A stretch of 64,000 bases of DNA from positions 1,936,501 through 2,000,500 of the forward strand of contig OZ025889.1 of assembly GCA_964019415.1 (NCBI GenBank), read 5' to 3'. The stretch is from Ianthella basta. Lineage: Eukaryota > Porifera > Demospongiae > Verongiida > Ianthellidae. Every line of letters begins with the position of its first letter. The first letter of the stretch is position 1. Under the pieces are notes generated by a model, which saw nothing but the letters and a program-made list of their open reading frames with translations, ran no database searches and was not told the DNA's origin. The position numbers were made by a program, and so were the translations under genes. Of this stretch, positions 36,461 to 64,000 are shown piece after piece.

Positions 36461-39400
36461 ATGCCCAAAGGAAGAGAGATTAGGAGTGAAACTGCAGCCC
36501 AGGTAGTAAATGTAGCATGCAGTTAATGAGTCTGTAGTTTAAACTCACTGGCAACGTATGGTTGCGTGGTTTGGAGCATATGTGAACTACCCTAGCTTAC
36601 CCTTGTTATAGTAGCTGCATGTTGAAGCACTATTCAGTGGAGCAAGGCCAGCAGTTGCTTCGGATTTCTGTAACTATTACCTATACATGGAATCACCCCA
36701 GACGTTTTTGGATGTGTTCTGCCTACTTTGGAGTATTTTCCACTGGCTTTCTCTGTTCTTTAAAACTGAATGTTGTGCTCTTCTGTGCCTGACCCATACA
36801 GTTGTTTGCCAGGCTAGGAGCCAGAAACCTTGGCACACTTGGCATTGGTGTGTTTATGGAAGATGAAGTCAGCCCAAGTAGCCTGGTCGAGCTGTGTGGG
36901 GAGGATGGGACGGGCATGTCAACACTCCTCCATCACATGGCTGTGCAGTGTGTGCTCCCCAAGCAAGTCCCGGGTGGAGGAGGAGGGGAGGTGGTCTTTG
37001 TCACTACTAACTGTGGTGTGAATGTGCACATGATGGTTTCAATGCTCACCAAGCGACTGCAGTGCCTTCACCAGTTGCAAGGTGTGTTCACGGGGGCATG
37101 TACAGTAGCTACGTATGTATACTGTATGTGTAGAAGATACGTTTTTCATACGTACATTCGTTTATCATGCAGTAATATGATACGACAGTGAATGGATCTC
37201 GTCCTATGTATAGTTGAAACTATTGGCACCGTCTACCTTATCAGTGCAGACAGTGGCGGCGGAACATGACATGGTTTGGGGGGCTGCATGGTGGCAACAA
37301 CGGTAGATGTTTTTGGCCACTGCTCTAGGGTCAAGAATTATTGGGGGGGGGGGGGGGGGCTACAGCCCCCTAGCCCCTCCTGTTCCGCTGTTCTTGAGCG
37401 CAGAAGCCCTGTGGTGCCAAGGTAGGCGTTGTCCTGTGTTGTATGTAGGTTAAAACCTTGCCTGAGAGAGAGGCTGTAGAGATGAATCCACACATACGTT
37501 GTGGCAGACATGTTAGGCAGGGCCTTGGCTGTTGTTAAGCGTGTTGTGTCCATCCTTTGGTAGGCCTTACGTGACACAGTTGTAAATTGCCATGTTTGCT
37601 TATAATGTTATTGTGCTTTTGAAGCCATCTGCGTATGCCCGTGGCTGAAGCAAGGTCGGCAGTCACAGTGGGTGACACCTGGTTGGTACCTTGCTGACCT
37701 ATAGTGAATACAGTAGCCACCTGGCCTTTCTTCTTATAGTCACTGGGGCTTGTAGTCTAGCTGCTAGCCCCTACTTTGTCATCATGCACAGGGGCAGAAG
37801 AAAAGAAACTTTTCTTTCGCCCCCACGTGCGATGACAAAGTATGGGCTAGCGGCTAGACTACTGGGCTTGTAGACTATGTATGATGGCTGAGGTGCCCAG
37901 GCCTCCTGCTGTTGGAATCGCTAGTGAAGAGAATGAGTATTTCTGTGAATCTGTCACTGTTTCTGCACACTACCTTCCCTTAGCCAGTTTTTGCAGTGAT
38001 AACACTGCAAAAACTGGCTAGGTGTATTGTGGTAGCTGAGTAATGTCATCATTAAGCTTTATCAATGCGTACATAAGAGCACACACTGGTATAGACCAAG
38101 ATATAGCAAGGATAGTGTCTGTTTTACATAATATTATGCTTGCTCTATGTAAGTGGTGGATAAGTAAGAACGTGCACTATGTGTACTAAATGAAGGTGCA
38201 GCTTCCCACTTATATGTTGTATGTAGGTTAAAACCTTGCCTGAGAGAGAGGCTGTAGAGACAAATCCACGCATACGTTGTGGCAGACATGTTAGGCAGGG
38301 CCTTGGCTGTTGTTGAGCGTGTTGTGTCCATCCTTTGCTAGGCTTTGCGTGGGACAGCTGTGAATTGCCATGTTTGCTTATAATGTTATTGTACTTTTGA
38401 AGCCATCTGCATCTGCCCGTGGCTGAAGCAAGGTCAGCAGTCACAGTGGATGCAACACCTGGGTGGTACCTTGCTGACCTATAGTGTATATAGTAGCCAC
38501 CTGGCCTTTCTTCTCCTAGTCACTGGGCTTGGAGTCTAGCTGCTAGCCCCTACTTTGTCATTGTGCATGGGGGTTTCTTTTCTTTCGCCCCCGCGTGCGA
38601 TGAAATATGAGCTAGCAGCTACACTACTGGGCTTGTAGACTATGTATGATGGCTGAGGTGCCCAGGCCTCCTGCTGTTGGAATCACCAGCGGAGAGGCTA
38701 AGTATTTCTGTGAATCCGTCACTGTTTCGACACACTATATACTTTCCCTTAGCTAGTTTTTGCAGTGGTAACACTGCAAAAACTGGCTAGGTGTATTGTG
38801 GTAGCTGAGTAATGTCATCATTAAGCTTTAACTATACGTACATGAGAGCACACACTGGTATAGACCAATATATAGCAAAGATAGTGTCTGTTTTACATAA
38901 TATTATGCTTGCTCTATGCAATTGGTGGATAAGTAAGTACATGCACTGTGTGTATTAAATGAAAGTGCAGCTTCCTATTTATGCATGCTATGGGATACAG
39001 TCTTCTCCCTAGCATGCTATAGGGGAGTATCCTCAGCTGTTTACAGTTAAGCATATGACAATGTGTTGTGTTAGCCTCAGTCACAAGAGCCAGACTCTTC
39101 CTTGTGCACCCCTCACCTTTACAGGATTGGATATGCAAGAGCGCCTTCATACATGTCTGCGGCATGTCCATGTCTTCCACTGCTACTCCAGTTCACAGCT
39201 CCTCTCCACTCTGACACAATTAAAACAGCTCATCACAGACCACCCTGCCATCAATCTGGTACTTATTGACGACATTGGCACCTTCTACTGGATAGACAGA
39301 TTTGAGAAGGGTACAGCCAGTGGTATGTTGTATCCTGACGAGGTGGTTAGACCTTTACACAGTGCAATCCAAGACCTCCTTCAATCTTGTCATATTGCTA

Positions 39401-39792
39401 TTGTGGTTGCCAAAGCATCTCTGCTCAGTTCAAGATCAGAGAGATACGACTCAAGTAGGAGCACTTCAGTGCAGGTTAAGGAGCCTGTTGACTTTATGCC
39501 CCTTTACTGGCGGAAGTTAGTTACACATCGCATTGTATTGAAGGCAACAGAGGACCGCTGTGATCTTCATGAGCTGGAAAGGAGGAGTTTTAGGGTGCCC
39601 CTTCACAAGGCTTCTCAGAGCACTTCTGTTGTCCAATGCATTCCCAGTCCGTACAGTGAGTATCGCGCTGCGTCAGATGGTAGAAAGGGTGACCTGCTGT
39701 ATACGATATGCACTGCAGGCAATGTAGTAAAGAACAGACACAAACTGTACCAGTATGTTGCTTCGGATGTAGGAATAATCAACCTGCACTGA
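36461..39792 (+). CDS. XRCC2: XRCC2, RAD51 paralogue in homologous recombination
   Basis: Exons are 36461-36502, 36802-37081 and 39125-39792, total 990 bp, 329 aa (human XRCC2 is 280). Exon 1 encodes MPKGREIRSETAAQ; exon 2 continues LFARLGARNLG, matching from memory the human RAESGTE/LLARLEG start and the same intron position after a short first exon. Walker A reads GEDGTGMS at about residues 47-54: the usual Lys is Met. Walker B is LVLIDDIGTFYWIDR, close to human LILDSLSAFYWIDR, and WRKLVTHRIVL matches WQQLVKHR. XRCC2 works in the BCDX2 complex to load RAD51 at breaks and stalled forks. The Lys loss may be tolerated, since the Walker A of vertebrate XRCC2 is reported to be dispensable. The C-terminus is longer than usual. 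The donor GTGTGT at 37082 is weak. A broken copy lies at 4647-5565. Confidence 0.9.
37437..38985. repeat. Two tandem units of about 775 bp in XRCC2 intron 2
   Basis: GTTGTATGTAGGTTAAAACC at about 37439 recurs at about 38217 and similarity continues to about 38210 and 38985. Each unit includes a 17-bp inverted repeat AGCCAGTTTTTGCAGTG with a 4-nt loop (37982-38019; partner about 38751-38788) and a second, longer hairpin around GTCTAGCTGCTAGCCCCTAC (about 37753-37863). A related block occurs in the pseudogene intron (4881-5150). Confidence 0.85.
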
Positions 39793-42771
39793 CTTTTCTT
39801 TGGATACTTGCATATTGACAAACTTGCCATAGATAAGTATGTGTTTCTTACAGACATGACATATCTACTCATATAATATTGTGTATGAGTGAAAACACAC
39901 CTGCCGTTCATAGAATTTATGAATGAATCAAGTCTTAAGTTTACTTCGCATGAGACAGATTGACGACCTTTCACCAAACAATGTATATCATTGCAACTGA
40001 CTACAGAGTGTAGTCTGTATATGTCCCTCAAGCAAAATTCCTTTTTGCCCTCATTTCTTACATATATACATATACACTGGCAGTGAGATCTCTTTAAAGG
40101 GAAGAAAGCAAAACTGACCAAGTAATATGGGTGAGGTGCACACGAAGGGATTTCCAGGAAGGGGTACTAGATTGAACCAAGGGAAACAAGGTTAATGATG
40201 GGAAGCAAATGCACACGCTCTCACACACACCATCCCCACGCACCCTGGCTAGTTGCTATGTTTGTCTCTTAAACTTGCCAGACTTACGGCAGTCAACAGT
40301 CATCAACTCCTAGCTGTATCACATACACATAGCTTCGCTTCCAATGTAAGCATGCACTTACCCAGCCTATTGTTGCCCTGACTGGATCTGAAAAGTGACC
40401 TGTCCACGAGAGGGTGTAGCTCATTCCAGCCATCTCCAAATTTGGTACAATTGTAGCACATGACGGTGACACAAATGTGTGTGGAAGGGGGGAGGTTCGG
40501 TCTTAGGTCACCAATACAGTGAGAATACCTTTATCTCTTGCATGGCCTGCTATGCATTGTATGATTGCAGTACTAGTGTATGGCAGCTTCACTGCATGCT
40601 TCAGTCATCACAAAGTGCAAGATGATAACTTGAATTATTGTTCGGAATTATGTGCAGTATAGGACTCAGCTTGTTGGCAGCAAAGTCTTTCAGTCTTAAT
40701 GCTTGAACTGCACTTTCTATTACTGCAAGTGCATTTATCACAGTAATGTGTCACAGTGATACTCACATGCATTATACTGTACGTTTACGTACGTAACATT
40801 TGCACAACTGCTGTCTATTTGCATGGACATGTACAGTGCTTCTGATGTTAATGTGTGGCAACCAATGAAATGATATATAGCTTTAGCCGTATGTAACGCT
40901 TATTACACCATACACTTGTTCATTATCTGCTCAGTGAGCATTCCGGTCCTTCTATAAATCCGGGTGTTCAATTTAAGAAGCCTTTTGTTGACCACGGAAC
41001 CTTCAGTAAATGTCTGTACATTCAGTGTCATTGCTACACAAGACTGTGCACATTTATGCTATATAATTATAAGTTCATTTACAATCCATTGAAACTGCAG
41101 CGTGCAGGAGCTTAGTTGTATACTTCCTGCATGGGGGCCTTGTACTATACTGCAAGTTTGTGCATGCCTGCATGAGCTGAGCAGGAGGTCATATCACATC
41201 ATCATAACCAGCTGCCACCTGCCCATTATTGCCCAAGCATGCACCTGCACACACACACACCGCCCACAACATTGGAATGAATACAGTTGTTTTGTGAATA
41301 TTCATGTTATTCACAAGTTGACACTTAGCATTTATGTTTGTTTGCCAGGACCACACCCACTATGGGTGTGGCTGTGTGTGTTTGGGGAAATCAGGAGCCC
41401 ACACACAGGAGAGGAGAAGGGCTGGGTTTCTTCTTACTGTACCAGTTCCTCCAGAGCCAAAGATCTCCAATCATCACACAGTCAGAGTGCATAGGCCTCT
41501 TATCAGTGTACTTGCTACCAGACTGATGGTCCTGGAGTAGCAGATCAGGTATGTTCGTTTCTGGGTACTGTGGAGGTGAATAAACCAAAAGTAACACTGC
41601 AGTGTCGGTTTCTGTCCATGTGTTCTTGAATTGTGTCTATGTGTGTGGTTTGCTGAGAAAGTATGTACAATACAGCAGTATATATTATTGTGAATCCTGT
41701 TTACTACATTATACTGTGTGCACTGATGCACCACTATAGGGTGTAGCAGGGACTGTTAAAGCACTTTTTCCTTGAATTCTTGTGCACGCAATTAAGTATC
41801 AACGATTTATCCAATCTGTCAGTAATGTTGGCAAAACTGTTACCATAGTCGTCACTAGAGCAACGACAAGCAGACCATATATGCATGGAAGTTGGTAACA
41901 ATGGAGTGATGATGGTCACTGCTGAAACACATCTGGCTGTGTATTTGATCGAGTACCTGATGCAGAATTGCTGCTGCAACCTAAGACTGTCAATCTGGAA
42001 TAGTGGGTGTTCATTAACAGAGTTCCAAGTTAAAAGGTCTTCACACGCTAACCACCAGCAGTGTCAGTACCATTGGTATGCGTTTTACTAGCACACAGTG
42101 AATTACCCAAGAAATAGCATGAACATGACTTACAGCTTCCGATAGTGCTGTAAAGTGCTGGTTGCAGTGCAGTTTGTGTTTCTTTCTCATTGCCTAGCTA
42201 TAGCATAGAGAAGTGTGTCTTACTCTCGTACTTTCAGCAGATATCAAGTGCATGCTGCATTGTTCACATATGCAAACACACGTCACAGTGTTATAGAGTT
42301 ATTACATATAGCATCAATCATATATATATATTAGTGTCAATGTTGTGCATGTGTGCATTGTTGAATGACAATCAGTTCACAGTGTGTGGTAGTGATTTGA
42401 CAGAGGCTCATAGCTAGCTGCATTGGTTGAATCAGCATGAAATTTGGAAAGCAGTACTACAGCTTAAAGCACGGGGGAGGTGAGAGCAAGATGTTTTGAC
42501 CCAGAGGTCTTTGTCAACTGTGTGAAAAACAAGCTTCAGTATTGTTTTCCAAATTTCATGTCGAATGTGTTAACTGCTATTATATAGCACCCTACACACC
42601 ACTTTAGGTTAAATGCATCCATACATCACATGAGTTGGGATGCCTACTTTTGTCATCTTTAACTATATTCATAAGTGACTGTGTCTTGTCTGTGTATGAT
42701 TATGCATACATAATTATGTAATGAATTTCGTTATGAGGCAGCGAGTCAGCACATTCTTGTGTGTAATCAAC
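39793..42771. other. Intergenic between XRCC2 and gene C
   Basis: No gene is recognised on either strand. A loose inverted repeat (GAAATTTGGAAA at about 42440, TTTCCAAATTTC at about 42550) lies near the gene C end. XRCC2 poly(A) signals were not located with confidence. Confidence 0.5.
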
Positions 42772-42802
42772 AGTAGATAAGAGACATCATCTCTTATCTA
42801 CT
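42772..42802. promoter_or_regulatory. 13-bp stem hairpin just upstream of gene C start codon
   Basis: AGTAGATAAGAGA and TCTCTTATCTACT pair exactly around a 5-nt loop, 42 bp before the ATG at 42845. If transcribed it would sit in the 5' UTR. A function is not shown. Confidence 0.6.
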
Positions 42803-42844
42803 CTTGGTGTTATATATCATTCTCCAGGAACAGCCAGCTCAGCA

Positions 42845-59154
<16,310 letters not shown>

Positions 59155-59543
59155 CAAGCACTGTAGTAACTATATGCACTAGTACAAGGATATTTTTATG
59201 TAGAGCCTAGCATACTACAACAGCGTATAGGGTTGACCTTAACTGTAGCCACAAAACACTAGACATTGGCTAATGCACTATTTACAGTGTATACTAGACT
59301 CGCAACTGTTGTAGACTTTTTATAGTGAGTTTCTTAATAGCAACTTTCCTGCAAACTGCATGCATGCATGATGCTATAATGTATGCATTGGGTACATATA
59401 GTATAATATTAGATATTGAACTCAGTCCATATTATGCACCTCGCATGCATATATGCATGGAGCTCGAGCCTGCATGCAATAACGTCAACATTGATCACTA
59501 TAATTATTAACCTGGTATGATGGGCAGATTTATAAACAGCTGT

Positions 59544-59549
59544 AATAAA
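59544..59549 (+). terminator. Candidate poly(A) signal of gene C
   Basis: AATAAA about 390 bp after the gene C stop codon and before the converging 3' end of gene D. Confidence 0.5.
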
Positions 59550-60060
59550 CATGCACTGCAGTACATACACTGAAGAACTACAATGAACAAGACAGAAATT
59601 ACATAATGTGACTGGTGTCTACTAATAGCTGCTGTATGAATACAGATCCGCAATGTTACAGTTCGTAAAGGTTAAGCTCCAAAGGTGTACACTTTGATTC
59701 CATTGCCAGCAACTCCAACACAGCAATTCAGACTGCACTGCACTGCTGTGAATCCAGAACTGGGTGCACAGAAGAGGTAAAATGGACACACAACACACTG
59801 TAATTACAGTACAATTGGCTGTACATTTGCACTGTATTATTATACTCTTCTATGCAATGTGCATTCATTCTACACATTGTATTTAGATTTGCAGTTTGAG
59901 TGGACTGCACAAAAACTGCTGCTCAATCTCCGGATAAACAAGTTTAAGGTAACCCTGAATGCAGCCAAGAAACTCAAATGAAGACATCCACACACGTTGA
60001 GCAGTATTTGCTACAAACATCACCGGTCGTGACCCTAGTCTTGTCCCCCACTGGCTGCCA

Positions 60061-60066
60061 TTTATT
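60061..60066 (-). terminator. Candidate poly(A) signal of gene D
   Basis: TTTATT on the plus strand (AATAAA on minus), about 290 bp beyond the gene D stop codon. Confidence 0.45.
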
Positions 60067-60356
60067 TGCAGCCTCCCATGGAACAACATACACAAACTGG
60101 TTCAGTACAGATTTTATACAGCCCAAATCTCCATGGAAGAGAGAGAATTACGTAATACACAAAACACACACTGTGTAAAATGTACATAATATTCGTACAT
60201 ACAGTGTACATACATGAAGCTATGGTACGCTCATGGAATACAGTACAGTACATCAAAGAAATGAACTGTACCTGTACACATACATGTATGGCACTGTATG
60301 CAATACATAAATACATACATTCAATGCATAAAATATGATGTATATATACAGAGAGC

Positions 60357-60624
60357 TTACTGCTTCTTCATGGCCACTGATCCTCCCAAGAGAGTGTATT
60401 TACTTTCGAGTCTGGGGTGTCCCTCCCCCTTGTTCCAGCGGTACACTCGTAGTGAGAAGTCAGTGGAGCAGGAGACCATTCGGAATGCGTCCTTAAGCAG
60501 CAAGCAGTGCAGAACAGATGAGAGGTAGAAAATGCACACAAAAGTGAAGTCAGCACATATTCAGTATTTCAAGAGAATAAAATGCTTCTACAGTGGAAAC
60601 AGAAGCATGGATGTACGTTTTAGG

Positions 60625-60708
<84 letters not shown>

Positions 60709-61715
60709 ATGCATGCGTGCATGTGTGCATGTGTGTTCAGTGTGTGGGGGGTGCACAAGTGTGTGCGTGTGTGCACGCATGCTTGGTATACAATAAGTGA
60801 TGTGAAGATATGCAAGCATACACTAACAGTGAATCTATAATTCACATAGCCACAAGATAACTAATATTGCATAAGGTCATATATATCACACAAAGTGGAT
60901 GACTGCTTGAGTGGCTTGATACTCATAGTCTCGCGTAGCCAGACCGCCATCTTTGCTCAGACCCCGCCTTCTCAAAAGGTGGAGTCTGAGCAAAGATGGC
61001 GGTCTGGCTATGCAAGACTATGATACTCATACGAGATACAACTGAATGGATTAAAACTGATGTACTGCTACTACTAATAACAATAATATAACACTAACTG
61101 TACAGACAGGCATGCATGGTCACTAGATAACGAACACAGGCACTACTTAATATTAATACTAACCCCAAACAGGCCGGTGACTGCACCCTTGTGGTCTCTG
61201 AACTGTTGTGTACACACCCCCTTGGCAACGTCCCATACCTGGACACACCCAGCAGCATCCCCAGTGACTAGGAACTCCCCCGACGACACCAAACAATGGA
61301 CATGTGCTCCCAAGTTCAAAACCCGGGTAGGATCCACAACTTTGTAGCCGTCATCAGGTGCTCGCCACGTCCTATAGTTCTTCTTACACTCATCCAGCTT
61401 ATTTGCAATGTCCCACAATTCAATATCTCCTCCACATGCCACAGCCAGTACCCCAGTCTGCAAAGGCAACCACTGCATTCTGCGAGGAGCATTGACAGCA
61501 AAGAGTGGTGGCAGTCTGCGTGCACGAGCGATAGGAAATTCATCCAGGTCATCAAAGAAAGGGTCGTCCAATAGAAGGATTGGTGCCCTTCCACGGTTGA
61601 GAGAAATGTGTGGTAGAGGGTTCTCTTGCTCTGCAAAATCCTTCTTCATCAAATCAACAATCCAAATCTGAAACACAAGAAATTGCCACAGAATTCCAGG
61701 TGTGTGTGTGTGCGT

Positions 61716-61788
<73 letters not shown>

Positions 61789-63682
61789 TGTGTGTGTGTG
61801 TAGCAGCTCCAGAGATGAGCACCATTCAATTTCATTCTCTAGGTTTGTTGCATGTATGTGCTACAGTCCTGCACCCAATCCTGCCATCCTAGCCACTGTT
61901 ATGGGGTTGCAAACAAAATGGCGGCTGGCGGACAGGGTTGGATACAAGACCAGACTAATACTATGCATCATGTGGATCATGCAAGGGTAACAAAGGTGCA
62001 ATGACTGGTTGTGCTTACTGCCACATCCCCTCTGCTGCCAGTGACTGCCACAAGACCAGTCTTGCTGATCTCCATAGCAGTCAGCAGTCCAACCAAGGAG
62101 CTTCCCCTCAATGTTCCAAGACGTTGGTACGATGGGCATTCCAACACCTGTACATCACCATTGTCAATGCCAACCTACAGTATTGGAGCAACTGCATGTA
62201 CGTATGTGCCATGTGCCAGGATCAAATCACAACATTCCACATCATTCTGTAGATTCAGGAGGTGTAAGAGAGTAGATTCATGCAAGCCACACAATCTTAA
62301 CTCACCAGTAGAAACCAAGTGGGCTCTTTGCCCTTCCTCTCTGCCAAGTAGCAAATCTTGCAAGGGACAGTGCCTTCTCCAGTATTGAACGACGTCTTTT
62401 CCTTCCATTCTGCAGTGTCGTAAATGAGTACCCGCCCCCCTGACACACCAACAGCTAGGTCGTTTGCCTCTGGATGAACGGCTGCACTGCTGCATGCACC
62501 TCCAGCCTCAGTGGTCCACACACATTGACCCTACAGCAGATTAAAATCATGACAGGGCATTAGAAGAAACTCTGTTGTAGTGTGACTTACAGACCAAGTC
62601 AAAGTATAACACTCTCTAATGTACTGTAACATCAGTGGTCTATGTAGCTTTGGGCACTGTCGCTCAATGTATTATGGTACCCCCTGCATGCTCTCAAGTG
62701 GCTGGATACATCAGCAAATGACTAAACAGGACAATTTAGCTGTGACGGACAGTCCTAACACCTGTATTCATGGACCCTAATGCCTTGGTCCAATAAATTT
62801 AGTACTGCTACAACCAATCACTCAAAATATGCAGCATTCACTGCTATTCTTATGAATATAGCCATGTGTCTTTAGGACAATTTGACCAAACCTTGTTGGC
62901 GTCCCAGGCCTTGATGGTTCCATCTTCATAACAGCTTACAAGCAGAGGCAGCAAAGGCTTCTCCCAGTTTACAACATCTCCTTGCACAAAGTTCATCTGA
63001 GTAACAGGACTCTCAGGGCCTCTAAGTGTTCTGGCCTGCAAACCAAGTAGAAAACACAGACCCCTCTCAGCTGCAAGACTATTTAACAGAAATTGGAGTG
63101 AAGAGCAGTATTTCCTTGCAGGTATGTGTGCCCAATTATGGTGCAGTTCATGTTAGCACTGCTCATACAGAGCCACAAGCCTCAGCAAACCACATCAAAG
63201 CAGAAACCTAAGTAAAGCTGAATAATTACACAATTTCACCTTCCAAAATAATTCTGTGCTACGCTAAACACTACAAGAACGTATGGGATACCTTAAGGCT
63301 ACAAATTTTAGTGGCAACTAAATTTAGCATTATGAAAATCTAGGGTTTGGCATGTCCTAATTTCTTTGTGTATACTTCTTCACCCGTACAAAAAATCTTT
63401 TGTGGGTACAATTTTTTTAGCAATTTTGCATTACATACTTGTTAAATTCACTCTAAACTCTCAAGGAATAGATTTCATAGAAAATTCATTAGAGTGAAAG
63501 ACTTCAAGCAAACACACCAAATCACTGTACTTTCCATACCTACCCTGTAGTCAAATCCTGGGCGGCCTTGGTCAATGTTTGCATCAATCCGTGCACGAGC
63601 ATAGAAGTACCTCCTCCACCTTCCTGGCCCCTCTGCCACCTGAGTTACGTCACAGAAGGTCCACCGCTGAAGGGCATGGTGC
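60357..63682 (-). CDS. Gene D: WD-repeat protein, possibly F-box/WD type (5' part outside window)
   Basis: Exons on the minus strand: 63682-63544, 63035-62892, 62530-62306, 62174-62019, 61667-61164, 60491-60357 (stop TAA 60359-60357); about 433 aa, all junctions in frame. The first visible exon (WTFCDVTQVAEGPGRWRRYF, then YARARIDANIDQG) leads to ARTLRGPESPVTQMNF and then WD blades: LLVSCYEDGTIKAWDANK, LAVGVSGGRVLIYDTAEW, FLLVGIDNGDVQVLE, LVAVTGSRGDVAIWIVDLM, LAVACGGDIELWDIANK, LVTGDAAGCVQVWDVAKG and FRMVSCSTDFSLRVYRW, which is about seven, enough for one propeller. A long loop (DDPFFDDLDEFPIARARRLP) lies between two blades. The W-R-R-x-F...R-x-L-R-G segment before the propeller resembles F-box/WD proteins, whose F-box would be off the window; this is a guess. 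F-box/WD proteins select ubiquitin-ligase substrates. The gene converges on gene C. Confidence 0.8.
60629..60709. repeat. (TG)n microsatellite
   Basis: About 40 TG units in the last intron of gene D, followed by a CATG/TGTGCA-rich stretch to about 60780. Confidence 0.97.
60926..61020. mobile_element. 95-bp hairpin MITE with 9-bp target-site duplication
   Basis: Arms TAGTCTCGCGTAGCCAGACC... and ...GGTCTGGCTATGCAAGACTA extend as inverse copies for about 45 bp each, with GCCATCTTTGCTCAGA inside. TGATACTCA is directly repeated at 60917-60925 and 61021-61029. It lies in the last intron of gene D. Confidence 0.9.
61699..61801. repeat. (TG)n microsatellite in gene D intron
   Basis: About 50 TG units with GC and TATG interruptions, starting about 32 bp upstream (gene-wise) of exon 61667-61164, close to its acceptor. 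Confidence 0.97.
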
Positions 63683-64000
63683 CTAGAAAATGGGGTCAAG
63701 AGTTACACACACAAATCCAAGTGATACACACACAGCACATGGAGACCAGGCTTGTCAGAATATAGACGCTCGACCCTGTGGTCACAGTGGTCGAAATAAC
63801 GGTCGGTCATCGGTCAATTTAGGAGCATTTTAGTTGAATGACAGTGCACTATTTCAAGTAGTCAGTAAAGCGACTGATCAGATTTTTCAGCCTAAACCTT
63901 GACCAATATTCTCCAAAGGACTTCCATGTTCACTGGTTATTAGATGAAGGGTACTAATGACAATTTTGTGAAGTACAGACTAGTAAACTAGCACTTAATC
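63683..64000. other. Gene D intron to window end
   Basis: No further exon with convincing splice sites and WD or F-box sequence is visible here. Confidence 0.4.

Noticed and set aside
39615-40121. 168-aa minus-strand open frame
   Set aside because: Its 3' part is the antisense of XRCC2 exon 3; no independent support.

Overview
The window is animal genomic DNA. Genes have many small exons with GT-AG introns, extracellular modules (EGF, EMI-like, CCP/sushi, Ig, GCC2/GCC3) on phase-1 exons, long CA/TG microsatellites and many palindromic MITEs. The Notch-ligand-like gene, the compact introns and the unusual EGF receptors suggest an early-branching metazoan, most likely a demosponge. The species assignment is inference; animal origin is secure.

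Layout. (1) 686-1564 (+): the last exons of a type I membrane protein (gene A). (2) 4647-5565 (+): a broken XRCC2 copy. (3) 6866-32620 (-): gene B, a 21-exon Delta/Jagged-like gene, about 959 aa. It has a signal peptide, an MNNL-like domain, a reduced DSL-like region, 16 EGF domains, one TM helix and an NPxY tail. Fifteen of the EGF exons are three tandem genomic copies of one five-exon cassette. (4) 36461-39792 (+): apparently intact XRCC2 (RAD51 paralogue), 3 exons, 329 aa. (5) 42845-59154 (+): gene C, a 17-exon receptor-like protein of about 2617 aa. It carries one copy of the same EGF cassette. (6) 60357-63682 (-): the 3' part of a WD-repeat gene (gene D), running out of the window.

The cluster appears to have grown by local duplication and exon shuffling. 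Genes A and B share TM and tail exons. Genes B and C share the five-EGF cassette in the same order. XRCC2 occurs twice. Non-coding stretches also occur twice: 60-580 with 30410-30790, and 5935-6340 with 35760-36120. Every cassette exon is phase 1-1 and the cassette totals 633 bp (211 aa), so whole cassettes can be gained or lost without shifting the frame.

Mobile DNA. There is a fossil Ty3/Gypsy fragment plus LTR remnants at matching sites in two cassette copies. A 1.06-kb palindrome-ended insertion is unique to cassette copy 2. There are several MITEs, two of them with clear 9-bp target-site duplications, and two repeats containing hammerhead-ribozyme-like motifs of the kind known from Penelope-like elements.

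All exon coordinates were read by hand from splice sites and frame continuity. Domain names come from sequence patterns without a profile search.
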